From Plasmodium coatneyi (lineage: Eukaryota > Apicomplexa > Aconoidasida > Haemosporida > Plasmodiidae), in assembly GCF_001680005.1 (NCBI RefSeq), contig NC_033565.1, positions 167,501 to 231,500 on the forward strand: a stretch of DNA of 64,000 bases, in the 5' to 3' direction. This document shows, one piece after another, positions 1 through 11,698 of this stretch. Each line of letters begins with the position of its first letter. Positions within the stretch are counted from its first letter, which is position 1. The notes below the pieces were generated by a model. That model did not search any database and was not told the origin of the DNA. It was given only the letters and a program-made list of their open reading frames with translations. The position numbers were made by a program, and so were the translations under genes.

Positions 1-865
1 CGGTTCTACAATAATTAAACATATTACATTAATTGTGCGTACAGAAAACGTATTCACGTGTAATGGTTAATGTCTCATGCACACTTGCACATTTGCTAGA
101 CTCCTTGGTCCGTGTTTCAAGACGAGTGGGTTAAGAAAGTACTTTGTAGAAACAACTCAAACTGCAAAATGAAATTAATGCAATTTTGATTTTCCTCAGC
201 AAATAAGATAATTCCCCTTTTGAACAGGTGGTTACAAAACCAGTTGTCCCGACGTTAGAGTGGGGACTAAGTGAAGAGCAGAGAATAAAATTCCCAACCG
301 CTTCAGTGAATTGTTTTATCTTAATTATCCTAGTTCGCTGATGTTCCTTTTAATAAAGCAGAAGCAATGAAATTCCGGAGAACCCCATTTTCCCACTTTA
401 CTTTTTTTCTCTCTTAATCCGTTCCATCTTAACGATTTCAGGTACTATTTAATGGCTCATTCCTGAGTACTATTTCATCTTTCCCTCACGGTACTTGTTT
501 GCTATCGGTCTCCTACACATATTTAGCTTTATGTGAAATGCATCACACTCATTTGTGCTCCAATCTCAAAGAACACGACTCTACAAGTAAAATTCCAAAA
601 AATGGTCAGCAAAATAAAACTACGGGCCTTTCACCCTCTAAGGAAGAGCTTTCCTGCTCACTTCGCTTTAATTGCTAAATCATTCATCGGAAATATTACT
701 CAACATGACAATTCCCAAAGTAAGCTTGCACAAACCATGGGATTTTCCTTTTTGAGCTATTCCTTGTTCACTCGCCGTTACTAAAGGAATCATTGTTATT
801 TTCTTTTCTTCCGCTTAATTATATGCTTAAATTCGGCGGATTTGCCCTCCTTACATACAACTATA
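1..865 (-). rRNA. 28S (LSU) rRNA, 5' part, truncated by window edge
   Basis: This is the 5' portion of the large-subunit rRNA, transcribed right to left and running off the left edge. On the plus strand, the complement of the universal LSU start motif (ATATGCTTAAATTCGGCGG) lies at 821-839. The complement of the conserved 'CCTTGGTCCGTGTTTCAAGA' D2/D3 block lies near 102-122. Well-conserved LSU core sequence lies around 440-560. The exact 5' boundary (about 865) is estimated from its distance to the start motif. Only about 0.86 kb of a gene of roughly 4 kb is present. Short open frames in this interval are not genes. Confidence 0.93.
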
Positions 866-1174
866 AAACGTGTCATGCAACAGTACACATTTCCAGAAGA
901 AACATGCCCCGTTACAAGGTTGTGTTAGCCAACGAAAATACGTCACGTGCACATGTATTGGTACACGCATTTTAAAGTAGACGAGAAGTTTTAATGTAAA
1001 TCCCGCAGCTGCTTATCTAAGGCACCCACAGAACCACACTGCGAATTTTAGGACATTCGCTAAGATCGACCGAAACCAATCCTAGGTAAGCTTCCTAAAA
1101 ATCACCTTCTCTTCACTCTGACACCACTGCGGAATCAGAGGATATGTATTTTTGTATTAGGCTGGTCCACGTCT
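866..1174 (-). other. ITS2 spacer (approximate limits)
   Basis: This is the spacer between the 5.8S and 28S genes. It matches no conserved rRNA core. Its limits depend on the estimated ends of the neighbouring rRNAs and may be off by 10-20 bases each side. Confidence 0.7.
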
Positions 1175-1337
1175 CAGTTTTTATGAAGGAGTACCATTAT
1201 TCCCCATACGAAGAATTGGTGTAGTTTACATTCAGCATTCAGATGATTCACAGTCACTGCAATTTTCATTGCGTATCGCATTTCGCTGCGGCCTTCATCG
1301 CTGTAGGAACCAAGACATCCATCGTTAAGACTGTGCT
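1175..1337 (-). rRNA. 5.8S rRNA
   Basis: The complement carries the hallmark 5.8S core: AACGATGGATGTCTTGG near the 5' end, then GATGAAGGCCGCAGCGAAAT and TGCAGTGACTGTGAATCATC. It lies between the 18S and LSU in the standard eukaryotic order and on the same strand. Its length of about 160 nt fits Plasmodium 5.8S. The ends are approximate because the terminal bases are not diagnostic by eye. Confidence 0.9.
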
Positions 1338-1775
1338 AATTAACCGGGAATTACGCAACATAAAGGAAACACGACATGGAGGAAGTGATTCTTCCTTGTT
1401 GTATAACCTCCTCTTCTTGCTCTTCTTCCGTTTATTAACTAGCAAATAATTGTAAGAAATGCAGCACGTAACACAATAAGAATTAGGAAAATGCAATAAT
1501 AACACAGTTATATATGCAAAAAGTTGATTAGTTATAATTGTTGGGATTCTCTGCGTAATCGAAAATAACCGCAATAAAATGAATAACAGCCATTTTACCT
1601 AGTTATAAATATTCACATGAATATCAATAACCAAATAAAATCACCAAAATTCATTTCACTGCATTACCTCCGATTACGCAGAAAATCTGTTGCAAATGTG
1701 CACTACCTAACCCAATATCATCGTCATTACGACGACAACATGGAATAAGCAGCAGCACATCGCATCGTTCATCAA
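1338..1775 (-). other. ITS1 spacer
   Basis: This is the spacer between the 18S 3' end (1776) and the 5.8S 5' end (about 1337). It is A+T-rich with no conserved core. Apparent reading frames here are chance. Confidence 0.75.
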
Positions 1776-1830
<55 letters not shown>

Positions 1831-1911
1831 TTAAAAGATAGGATTTACGGTTTTTCCAGAAAAAAGAAGATATAATCCCCTTTTCTCTTGTCCAAACAAT
1901 TCATCATATCT

Positions 1912-1963
<52 letters not shown>

Positions 1964-3860
1964 GCACAATCTGATGAATCATGCTTACTAGGCATTCCTC
2001 GTTCAAGATTAATAATTGCAATAATCTATCCCCATCACGATATGTACTGATAAAGATTACCTACACTTTTCAGTGGAGGAAAAGTACGAAATGCGCAAGC
2101 GCAAAACGTAATTTTAGTAACTCGTTATACATATCAGTGTAGCACGCGTGCAGCCTAGTTCATCTAAGGACATCACAGACCTGTTGTTGCCTTAAACTTC
2201 CTTGTGTTAGACACACATCGTTCCTCTAAGAAGCTTTACAATCAAGCAAATACATTCAAATGCGAAAAAGAAATAGTAGGATAAGTAAATTAAGTAGAAA
2301 AGGGAAAGGAAAAACGGTTAGTAATTCCAATATTTTCTTCAAAATTTAGCAAATCCACCATATTCAATTCCACAGAAGAATATATCGTATTTGCCGCTAA
2401 TTAGCAGGTTAAGATCTCGTTCGTTATCGGAATTAACCAGACAAATCATATTCACGAACTAAAAACGGCCATGCATCACCATCCAAGAAATCAAGAAAGA
2501 GCTATTAATCTGTCAATCCTACTCTTGTCTTAAACTAGTGAGTTTTCCCGTGTTGAGTCAAATTAAGCCGCAAGCTCCACGCCTGGTGGTGCCCTTCCGT
2601 CAATTCTTTTAACTTTCTCGCTTGCGCGAATACTCGCCCCAGAACCCAAAGACTTTGATTTCTCATAAGGCACTGAAGGAAGCAATCTAAGAGTCCTAAC
2701 CCCGAAGGGAAAGGAAAACTCTTATTTTAAAATCTTTCATCCAAAGCCTAGTCGGCATAGTTTATGGTTAAGATTACGACGGTATCTGATCGTCTTCACT
2801 CCCTTAACTTTCGTTCTTGATTAATGGAAGTATTTTAGGCAAATGCTTTCGCAGTTGTTTGTCTCCAGAAAATCTAAGAATTTCACCTCTGACATCTGAA
2901 TACAAATGCCCCCAAGCTACTCCTATTAATCGTAACTAAGCCAAAATAAGAAAAAAGAACAAAAATTTTGACTTGTTCAATTTTGTTATTCCATGCTGTA
3001 GTATTCAAACGCACAAATGCTATATCTGTTTGCTTTGAACACTCTAATTTACTCAAAGTAACAAATCCCCAAAAATGCCGAAGCAAATATTAGAGATTTA
3101 AAAAGAATCATTTTAATTAAAAGAACACATAATAGCGAAAATGCGCACAAAGTCGACACGAAGTGTCTGTTATGTGGATTTAAGCTAAAAGCGTTACTTA
3201 AAATATCGATCCTTTGAAATTCAACTACGAGCGTTTTAACTGCAACAATTTTAATATACGCTATTGGAGCTGGAATTACCGCGGCTGCTGGCACCAGACT
3301 TGCCCTCCAATTGTATTTTGGGAAGGTTTTAAATTCCCATCATTCCAATTACAAAGCCAGATTGGCCTTGTATTGTTATTTCTTGTCACTACCTCTCTTC
3401 TTTAGAATTGGGTAATTTACGCGCCTGCTGCCTTCCTTAGATGTGGTAGCTATTTCTCAGGCTCCCTCTCCGGAATCGAACTCTAATTCCCCGTTACCCG
3501 TCATAGCCATGTTAGGCCAATACCCTAACATCAAAAGCTGATAGGTCAGAAACTCGATTGATACACACTAAAAATGGATAAATCCATTACGTGTTACTTC
3601 TTTGTTATAATTCCTTAAGTTAATAACTTTTTTCTTATAAGGCTTAACAAGTACACACTCAAAGACGCGAAGTCGAGAGCGCTAAAGCAAGTATTAGCTA
3701 CAGCTTTTCCGTAGTTATCCTTATATAGAAAATGTCAAGTAGATTATAACTGTTTTAATGAGCCGTTCGCAGTTTCTACATATAAAATATGCATATACTT
3801 TCACTTGCATGGCTTAATCTTTGAGACAAGCATATGACTACTGGCAAGATCAACCAGGTT
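1776..3860 (-). rRNA. 18S (SSU) rRNA, complete
   Basis: A complete small-subunit rRNA of about 2085 nt, the usual length in Plasmodium. The 5' end is set by the universal AACCTGGTTGATCTTGCCAG, seen as its complement at 3841-3860. The 3' end is set by the terminal GGAAGGATCATTA, complement at 1776-1788. The decoding-site block (complement of GTACACACCGCCCGTC) lies near 1929-1945. The 530-loop block (GCCAGCAGCCGCGGTAATTCC) lies near 3271-3291. Plasmodium keeps a few dispersed, stage-regulated rDNA units (A-, S- and sometimes O-type). The variable-region sequence should identify which this is, but I cannot assign the type from memory. Confidence 0.97.
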
Positions 3861-6800
3861 ACTATTTATAAAGCCGTAAGGACAACACGTGAAAATACAT
3901 TCGCAACAAGCAAATGCCTATCAAGTAATTGTTCCCTTCGCAATATAAATGTGTCGTTAAATTCTTTTATTAATATTAATTACTATTGGTTCAGAATAAT
4001 AATACATATTAACAATTTACAGCTGATGTTTTACTATGTCATTTTCCTAAATCATTCAGTTATGTTTAAATATAACTTTATGATAGGAATTTTTGCACCT
4101 ACCGAAATCGTAAGAGTAATAATACCTACATTTGAAGTTACTTCAAGAAGAACTGCACACTTGGGGAAGCGCACAATCATTCCTGTAATAATTTCTTGCA
4201 AGTAAAATTCCTTACTTCAGCATGATGCATATAGTAATACAATAAATTGTATAGCATACAATTGAACAGATTAGCATTTTGGAAATTTTACAATAAATTA
4301 TGATTATTTATTGCAAAATTATTTTTTTTTATGATTGCTAGGAACTTTTCATCCCTATAATGAAAACCCCAAGCAATATTTGGTCTACATTATAAAAAGA
4401 TAAATAATTAAAACCAGTAATTAAAATAAGGAATAAAATTAAAAAGCAAAAAAAATTAAATGTAGAAATGCACTTCAAAAGAAGTACAAGAAAAATGAAA
4501 CCCTAGAAGAAAAGTTTACAAACCGAATTTTTGTAATTTAAGGATTCCAGAAATTTGCTTCATTTTGCTTATTAAGAGATAAAAGTACAATTAAAAATGC
4601 ACTTTTTTTTTTCTTACTTCAAAATGGCAAATTTTTTTTTGCTTTTTTTTTTTTTCCTTATTCATTTCGTTGTACCGATTTTTGCCTAATGTTGGTCATT
4701 TATTACGGATAACAATTTTGGTCCTACGAAAAATAATATGATGCACTTAGTGAAATTAAATAAGGACCAGAAGGAATGGTTATTTATCTTTTGATAGATA
4801 CTTTTAATGTTTTACATCATGTACCCCCCCTCACCCTTCTCATTCGCAGTGCATCCTATTTTTTATTATTTAAGCATTACATTTTTTGCGTTATTATTAA
4901 TATTTAAGTGCATAACGTGACGGTGATAAAGCACCATAAAAAAAATGGTCCCAATAATGCTATGTATGATATTAATATCATTAACAGTGCACAATCTCGT
5001 AACAGCATATATTTTATTTGCCCATACAAACATAATTAAATACGAGTAGAGTCATTTCATTAATATATTTATTTCATACTTTTATGCATCAAATATCATT
5101 GTATACATTCCTCACATGTAAAAGGATATGTAAAAAAAAAATGTTGTCTCAATGGGGGGGTAAAAAAATTATATATTATATATATGTAAAATAATTTTTT
5201 TTTTCATCTTCCCTAAGTTTCTTTTAATTACCACTTTGACAATATTTGATCATCCGCATTATCCAAAATATTAATTTATGAATTTATTTATTCCTTTATA
5301 TATGAAAACTAAATTGTAATATGACAGAAAGTTCTCATATTTATTTCGATTTCCGTGAGCGCACGTGAAAAGTAAACGCCTCTATCTGCAATCAATCCTG
5401 ACACTGATAATTACTACTTAAGGTACTTTTTCAAATAGAAATCCGCAAAACTTGTCAGCCTGGGGTTGTATCCATAATTACTGCGTTCTCGTTATAGCAT
5501 ATATATAGTAAGTAATATATTTAGACTCTACTTTTTTAAGGGGAAACTCCATTTGGATGATTTTATCTCGCACAAATGGTACTTTTGTGCAGCCCACAAT
5601 AAAAATAATTTGTAAAAATTAAAATAATACATGAGCTGTGGTGTGCAGTTTATATTCTCTTTAGAAAATATTAATAAAAAAAAACCCTTAACGAATGCTC
5701 ATATTTCCATTTTGAGCAAGATGTACATGTGTTTACCCCTTAATAAACGAATAATGCGCCAATACTGTATTACAAAAGGAAAAATCTTCGCACAAATATC
5801 ACTACCATTTATGCAGAAATTTATTATTTAATAGGGAATAATTCTAATGTTATTCAAGTGCACACGTGCTTGGATAAAATGTTGCCAATATTTCCTATTC
5901 GTAACATTTAGTGTAACCATTTTTCTTTTTTTTTTTTTACGAATGTATACTTTTATTTTCTTTTATCGGTCTTATTTTCTCTGCTTCGCAAATGGCACTT
6001 TATTGTAAAAACTTTTTTAAAGAGGTATTCTCATATTTCCTGCTTCGGTAAAAATGTAACTAATATTTTTCCTAAGTTCAGCGCGCAAATTATATGCTGT
6101 CAACCCCATCCTCCGAACCATACAATTTCAAAGGCTCAAAAAGTAAGCAGTACCCGCAGCAGATGTGTTCATATATACCCATAAATATGAAAAAAATAAT
6201 GAAAAAGCAAAAACATCATACGTGTTGATAAAATTTCGAATTACGCATATCCATATGTATCCCTACAATAAGTGTACCATCTGCATCATTCCTAGGTGCA
6301 CCTTCCTCCTACATAAATGTGGACAATGCGTGATTAATTAGTCATCCTACGTGTACATAATAATGATGCATGTGGCCATTTACAATTGTGCTTATACGGG
6401 CAGAAGGAGGCGTGAACCTTTGCACTGTGCGTAACAATCCTATATAACAGCCTATTTTAGACTCGACCTTTGCAATTTTTATACTGTCTAAAATAAAAGA
6501 CGAATGTGGAGAAAATGCAACAATTACGCTGCAATGTTATGGCAAATAATGCGTTATGCATTTATGTAATAGGCCCCTTTTCTTTTTTCCTCCACACCGT
6601 TAAACGTTTAAATGAATAAATTTGAACCAAAGGTGGGTGATGTTTTAAGAGCAAAATTCTTTATTCACAAAGGTACACTTTATATTCTTTCAAAATGTTA
6701 AAGAATCCTCTTAAAGCGGATGCAAAAATTTTGCAAATGGTTCCATAATTTGGTACAACATTTAGGGGAAACAGGAAATTCCGCTTATACCGAAAAAATT

Positions 6801-7911
6801 CGCAATACATATTTCTTATTCGTGCCAAGTAGCATATTCGAATCGCTTGCAAAGAACTTTTATAAGGCTATCCTTTCCAATATAATACGGTGCAACTACA
6901 CAGTTAAAATTTTATCCATGCCTTGATGTATCCTACGCAATATAGAGAGAGTGTTCCAAAATATTACAACGAATTTGCAATTTTACCCATAATTTAAAGG
7001 AAATTTTTTATAATATCTGCACCGACATCTTATATTCCATAAGCTGCTGGGGGCCTCCCCTGGCAATGTAGTTCCCGCTGTTTTATTTTACATATGTAAC
7101 ACACCTGTTGGATGAAAAATTGTGAGGAATTAAAATGCAAAGAGGTGTAAAGAAAAAACATTTTTGACATATAAGTTTTGCCACGGAGAAGCAAGCCGAA
7201 AAAGCAAATTTGCTCTTATGTCATTAAAATGTGATAAAAACCGTAATGAAGTGTTGCAGGGAACACAATTTAACACAATTGTGTAAAAAATATAGCGTTC
7301 AAATTGTGGCGTCAAAATATGCCGATACGCACGCACGCACATACGCACTGCTTCCTCAAATTATCCATTTCAGAACATGGAAAAATGTTTGAAAAAATTA
7401 TGAAAATTTTGAAAATGGAAAAAATAATTAAAGGGACTTAGGCGCCAACAGAAATTTCATCACCGTGACTGCAATTTTTTAAACGTCTGTATAATGAAAA
7501 AATGAATGCAACGTAAAATAGTGATGGAAAAAAAAAATCCACGTGGGACTTGGAAATATTTTCTCACATTTAATTTATGGTTCTCCCATTTTTAATGCTA
7601 CTTAAATGAACACTTGCGCAAAAATTCAATTGCAAAAAAAACCCCATCACGTGAGCAATTTAAATCCGCGGAAGAACTCGAATTATTCACCGCGTAAAAT
7701 CACTTGTAAGCGCAAATTTTGAAGCATAAATTTGCAAGGACACTGTACAATAGTTGTAAATAGCCACATATGCATACCTACATAATACCATGTGCATACA
7801 TCTGCGCAAGCCGTTTATTCCCCTACGATAGCAATCCCGCGAACCATTAACACAACTCAAAAGGGATGAACACGCGGCATAAGTAGGGAACGCAAAGAAG
7901 TGACCAAAACC
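3861..7911. other. 4 kb spacer between rDNA and TFIP11-like gene
   Basis: This lies between two divergently transcribed units, the rDNA on the minus strand and the G-patch gene on the plus strand. It must hold the rRNA external transcribed spacer and Pol I promoter as well as the Pol II promoter of the neighbour. I see A+T-rich sequence with homopolymer runs (T-runs near 4620-4660 and 5929-5939, a G7 run near 5153-5159) and no frame with coding character. No tRNA or repeat array was recognised. Confidence 0.6.
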
Positions 7912-10900
7912 ATGAACTTCTCCAATAAAGGATCGCAATTCAGAAAGGTAAAAAATAAGGACCCAAAAAAAAAAAAAAAAAAGTCAAAACGTTCCAAAGG
8001 CAAACATGATGGAAGAGGAGGCTTTTCCAAAAATGTAGACCCGCAAGAGTATTTGAAACCAGTGCAATTCGTTAGTGGCGGTTTCCTGAACAATAGAAAG
8101 GATATACCATCAGAAAAACAGGACACAAATAAATTGAACTCCACCTTCAGTGACGATGATTCAGATGACTACGACAAGTACGATGTCTTTAAACATTTCA
8201 CCTTTGATTTCAATTTTGACAAAAAGAAGGATGAAAATGATTCTATAAAAAGTAATTTAAAAAAGTATAACTTGAAGCAACTCCAAGAAAAGGACAAAAA
8301 GTTTTTTGAAATATATGGATTAGGGTTTAAAATTTTAAGGAAAATGGGTTATCAGGATGGCATTGGGAACAAAATAAAGACGAACATTGCTCCTATAGAA
8401 CTTCAAAAAAAGCATGTAACCTTTTTAGAAGAGAAGCCACAAGAAAATTCGAATGATTCCAGTTCTGATATTGACCTATACACACAGGAAAGTTATATTG
8501 ACATTTTTAATGAACAATTGTATAATAAAAACTTGTGGAAAAAAAAGCATAAGTATAACAAGTTCTGGAGCTTTAAGAAGACAAAAAATTGGGTTAAGAC
8601 ACAGTTAAAATACAACGCCTATATTAATTCAAATTTTCAATTACACCGTGATGGACATGAATCCGATGACGAACAAGCTAGTAATTTACTAAACGCGCAA
8701 AACATCCTCATTGATTATATTAAAAATATCATGTTCCAATATTGCGATGTTGTAAAAAAGCAACAGGAGGTTGAAACTAAATTAAGGAATTATCAAAGTT
8801 CTCGTTTCCAGAGCGATATTTACAAAATGCACGTTTTAATTTTAAAAAACGTCCTAACGTTTAAGTACTTGCTAAATTTTCACACCACGCTGGCCTACCC
8901 CTCTCTCTTTAACAATGCAACGTTTAATGAATACCTTTTTAAGGTTAAACGTGATGACCTTCAAATAGAGGAAGCTAATAGTGGTAACAGAGCAGATGAT
9001 TTTGCTCATCATCATCCTGAGCATTATGCCGATGGGGATGCACACCTAGGTGGTAATGAGTCCCTGTGTGACTCCCCCAAAGGGGGAAGAATCACGAAAT
9101 TGATAAATATCCAACCCAGTCATTTAACTAACCCATTTAGTGAAGAGGAGGCAGACAAAGGGGGAATCAAAGCATATTCCGACCTCAACTCTGGTAACCC
9201 CCTCACCTTTGAAGAAAAGCTAAATAATTTATTAATAAGTAATTATAAGCTATTATGCCAAAACGGATACTTCAAAAGTGCCCCAAGACGAGGCGATGCA
9301 TCTTCACATGACATTGGAACATACAAAACGATGGATGACTTACAACACATATTCGATTTAATAAACATTAAAAATATCGAAATTGAAAAGGGAAAGTACC
9401 CGTTGCTCTTGAGTGACCTCTACACCTCTGTGTTTTTTATTTACGAAAACTCGCAGTTCTTTTATCTGAACATCCGCGTGTCGCGGTTTCTCCTGGAGTT
9501 TCTTCGCATTTATTTTCACAATAACAAGGAACGAATAAAGAAGCAGTCTCTCTGTCATGACAAGGACGTTGAAGAAGTAAGCACGGCAATTGGGGGAAAT
9601 TCCAAAAAAAATTTAAATGCGGAAAGTTCAAAAAGTTTGGAAAGTTTGGAGAACTCCCAACATGGCGATGCGCACAGAGAAGCAACGCAAAATATACCGA
9701 CCGCAAAGGATGAAGGACCTTCCCCCAGTGAACAGCCCCCACTTGACGCGAGCAGCCAAAACAACCAACCCATGTTTAACCAAAATGATATAAAATATAT
9801 AATATGCTTAAAAAAAATTGTTCTAATGGGAGCGGAGCAAAACAGCATGATGGAATATCGAGAAATTGAAAAACAATTTGACAACATAATATACTACACA
9901 TATGTGTGCCCCGCATTGTGTAGAAAAGATTCTGCAGAAATTTACAATCATATAAAACTTTTTAAGGACGCCATCAATATAAGGTATTATAAAAATATAT
10001 TAACGCTTTTTATTGAAAAAAGAATAATGTGCAACGTGGAAAACATCGAAAATGGCGAAATAGAGGAGCACACTCTGCAAGACGTACAAAACAAACTATC
10101 AATTATGTTTGATATTAATAGACAGTTTGACATTGGCTCCAGCTTATCCAGATATTACACACATTCTATATTTCCGTATTTGCAAAAATTTGATCTGTCA
10201 GAAAATTATATAGAACTCATCAAATTAGCACTTATGGAAAATATGTACAAAAAGGAAATTTTCGAAACTGTTGTAAAAAGGATAATTTACGAATTAATTG
10301 ACATAGATTTTGTGAACGACAATTTTGTTCAACGCCTTCGTAAAGTTATGATACTAAACAAGTGCGTAGACGACACAATCGTCTTTCTCATCTTTAAAGT
10401 TTATTTTTTTTATAATTTTTCAAAGCATGTATGTGATTATCTGAGACAGCTGAACGCGTCATATGTACAAAAAAATGAACCAACAAATAGTGTGCACAAA
10501 ATGGAAGCTCCCATCGCTTCAGAGGAAGACGCCCAAAGCGAGGAACAAAAAAAGCTAATACTAACAAATAAAAAAAAAGAAATTTACGAAACATTTAAGA
10601 AGGTGAAAGACGTTTTTGAAAATAATTTAATGAAGGATAATTCCATAAAAAACATCATGTTCAGCATATTAAACGTCATAAAAACGTACCTACTGCAAGA
10701 GAAAATTGTTACCTTCCCCGTCGAAATGGTGCTAGACTTTGATAAAAGTAAAATTTGTTCAGATGATAATGTAAATTACTATTACTTATATAAGGATATA
10801 AAAATTCCAGTTCCTCTTTACGCTGTTCCGCAGAGAATTAATAAGGTATTTGAATTAAATTATAAACTCAATGTACGAAAAAATCACATGAGAGATGAAT

Positions 10901-11205
10901 CGAAAAGCAGCTATGTATTCGCGCCGAAAAAATATGTCCACTTGATGAACAAAATAGAAGATGATGTAAAAGAATATAGAAGAAACTCGCAAGAGGACGA
11001 AAATATGAACGTAAAGAATTATATAGAAACATATTGCGTACAAAATGATATCCTATTTTTGCAAAAAAATGATCGTAAAATAAACGGAAATGTAGTCTAT
11101 TCGATTAACAATTTTTCCATATATATTAGCAACAATATTATATACCTTTATGAAAATCACGAATGGAAGCCAACCCTGTTACGCGACCTATTGGCAAAAT
11201 TTTAG
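7912..11205 (+). CDS. TFIP11/Ntr1-like G-patch splicing protein
   Basis: A 1097-residue protein. The open frame extends upstream to a GTG at 7900, but the first in-frame ATG is 7912. After a Lys-rich N-terminus and an Asp/Ser-rich acidic stretch, a G-patch lies at about residues 134-165 (YGLGFKILRKMGYQDGIGNK, then APIEL), as in TFIP11. The extreme C-terminus (IYISNNIIYLY, WKPTLLRDLL) matches the characteristic TFIP11 ending (IYID..I.., W.P..L..L). In other eukaryotes TFIP11/Ntr1 recruits and activates the DEAH helicase Prp43 to dismantle the post-splicing lariat complex. That role is inferred from the family. The middle is expanded with Asn/Glu-rich insertions. It is a single exon convergent with the next gene. 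Confidence 0.9.
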   Translation: MNFSNKGSQFRKVKNKDPKKKKKKSKRSKGKHDGRGGFSKNVDPQEYLKPVQFVSGGFLNNRKDIPSEKQDTNKLNSTFSDDDSDDYDKYDVFKHFTFDFNFDKKKDENDSIKSNLKKYNLKQLQEKDKKFFEIYGLGFKILRKMGYQDGIGNKIKTNIAPIELQKKHVTFLEEKPQENSNDSSSDIDLYTQESYIDIFNEQLYNKNLWKKKHKYNKFWSFKKTKNWVKTQLKYNAYINSNFQLHRDGHESDDEQASNLLNAQNILIDYIKNIMFQYCDVVKKQQEVETKLRNYQSSRFQSDIYKMHVLILKNVLTFKYLLNFHTTLAYPSLFNNATFNEYLFKVKRDDLQIEEANSGNRADDFAHHHPEHYADGDAHLGGNESLCDSPKGGRITKLINIQPSHLTNPFSEEEADKGGIKAYSDLNSGNPLTFEEKLNNLLISNYKLLCQNGYFKSAPRRGDASSHDIGTYKTMDDLQHIFDLINIKNIEIEKGKYPLLLSDLYTSVFFIYENSQFFYLNIRVSRFLLEFLRIYFHNNKERIKKQSLCHDKDVEEVSTAIGGNSKKNLNAESSKSLESLENSQHGDAHREATQNIPTAKDEGPSPSEQPPLDASSQNNQPMFNQNDIKYIICLKKIVLMGAEQNSMMEYREIEKQFDNIIYYTYVCPALCRKDSAEIYNHIKLFKDAINIRYYKNILTLFIEKRIMCNVENIENGEIEEHTLQDVQNKLSIMFDINRQFDIGSSLSRYYTHSIFPYLQKFDLSENYIELIKLALMENMYKKEIFETVVKRIIYELIDIDFVNDNFVQRLRKVMILNKCVDDTIVFLIFKVYFFYNFSKHVCDYLRQLNASYVQKNEPTNSVHKMEAPIASEEDAQSEEQKKLILTNKKKEIYETFKKVKDVFENNLMKDNSIKNIMFSILNVIKTYLLQEKIVTFPVEMVLDFDKSKICSDDNVNYYYLYKDIKIPVPLYAVPQRINKVFELNYKLNVRKNHMRDESKSSYVFAPKKYVHLMNKIEDDVKEYRRNSQEDENMNVKNYIETYCVQNDILFLQKNDRKINGNVVYSINNFSIYISNNIIYLYENHEWKPTLLRDLLAKF

Positions 11206-11698
11206 CAAATTTTTTACACCACATTAAAATGGGCACCAACAAAATTTGCAACATTATTCTCACGAAGGAGTGACTCCTTTTTGTGGGCAACTGCGATTTG
11301 TTTTTCCCCCTTTGCAGATTTATGCCCAACCACCACCACACCACACCACAATCGTTTAAGAAGCGTTTTTGTCGCATGCTGCGAATGTACGCTTGTTGCA
11401 CTTTTTTCTGTATCTTCCTATTTTTTTTGCCCCCCTTAATTTGTTATATCTCTTCCCTATATTTTCTGCACAATTCATAAAATTTGTTTTACACTCTTGT
11501 GGTAAGAAAAAAGGGAAAGCCTACCCCACTGTACCAGCATGGCGCACCTATTCTTTGCACATGTACAGGTATACATATGTACGAACAAACAAGGGTGCTT
11601 CACCCAAGCAGTGAACTTCCTCCCAATTCGGTTCGATCCAATTTGGTTCGACCCCATTTGTTTATTTTTTTAACAAAAGCGAACTTGCTAAATTGCGC
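11206..11698. other. Convergent intergenic region
   Basis: The 3' flanks of two convergent genes. A short tandem of TTGGTTCGA-like units lies at about 11627-11650. No gene or structured RNA was recognised. Confidence 0.6.

Noticed and set aside
1243..3405. Open frames of 60-120 codons inside and beside the rRNA genes on both strands
   Set aside because: They lie within conserved rRNA core or transcribed spacers and have no coding composition.
3861..7911. Search for a second rRNA unit, tRNA cluster, centromere or telomeric repeat in the 4 kb spacer
   Set aside because: No tandem GGGTTYA repeats, no rRNA core and no extreme A+T block distinct from other spacers were seen.
11627..11650. GGTTCGA-type motifs that recall a tRNA T-loop
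   Set aside because: No acceptor stem, anticodon arm or D-loop can be formed around them; they are a short direct repeat.
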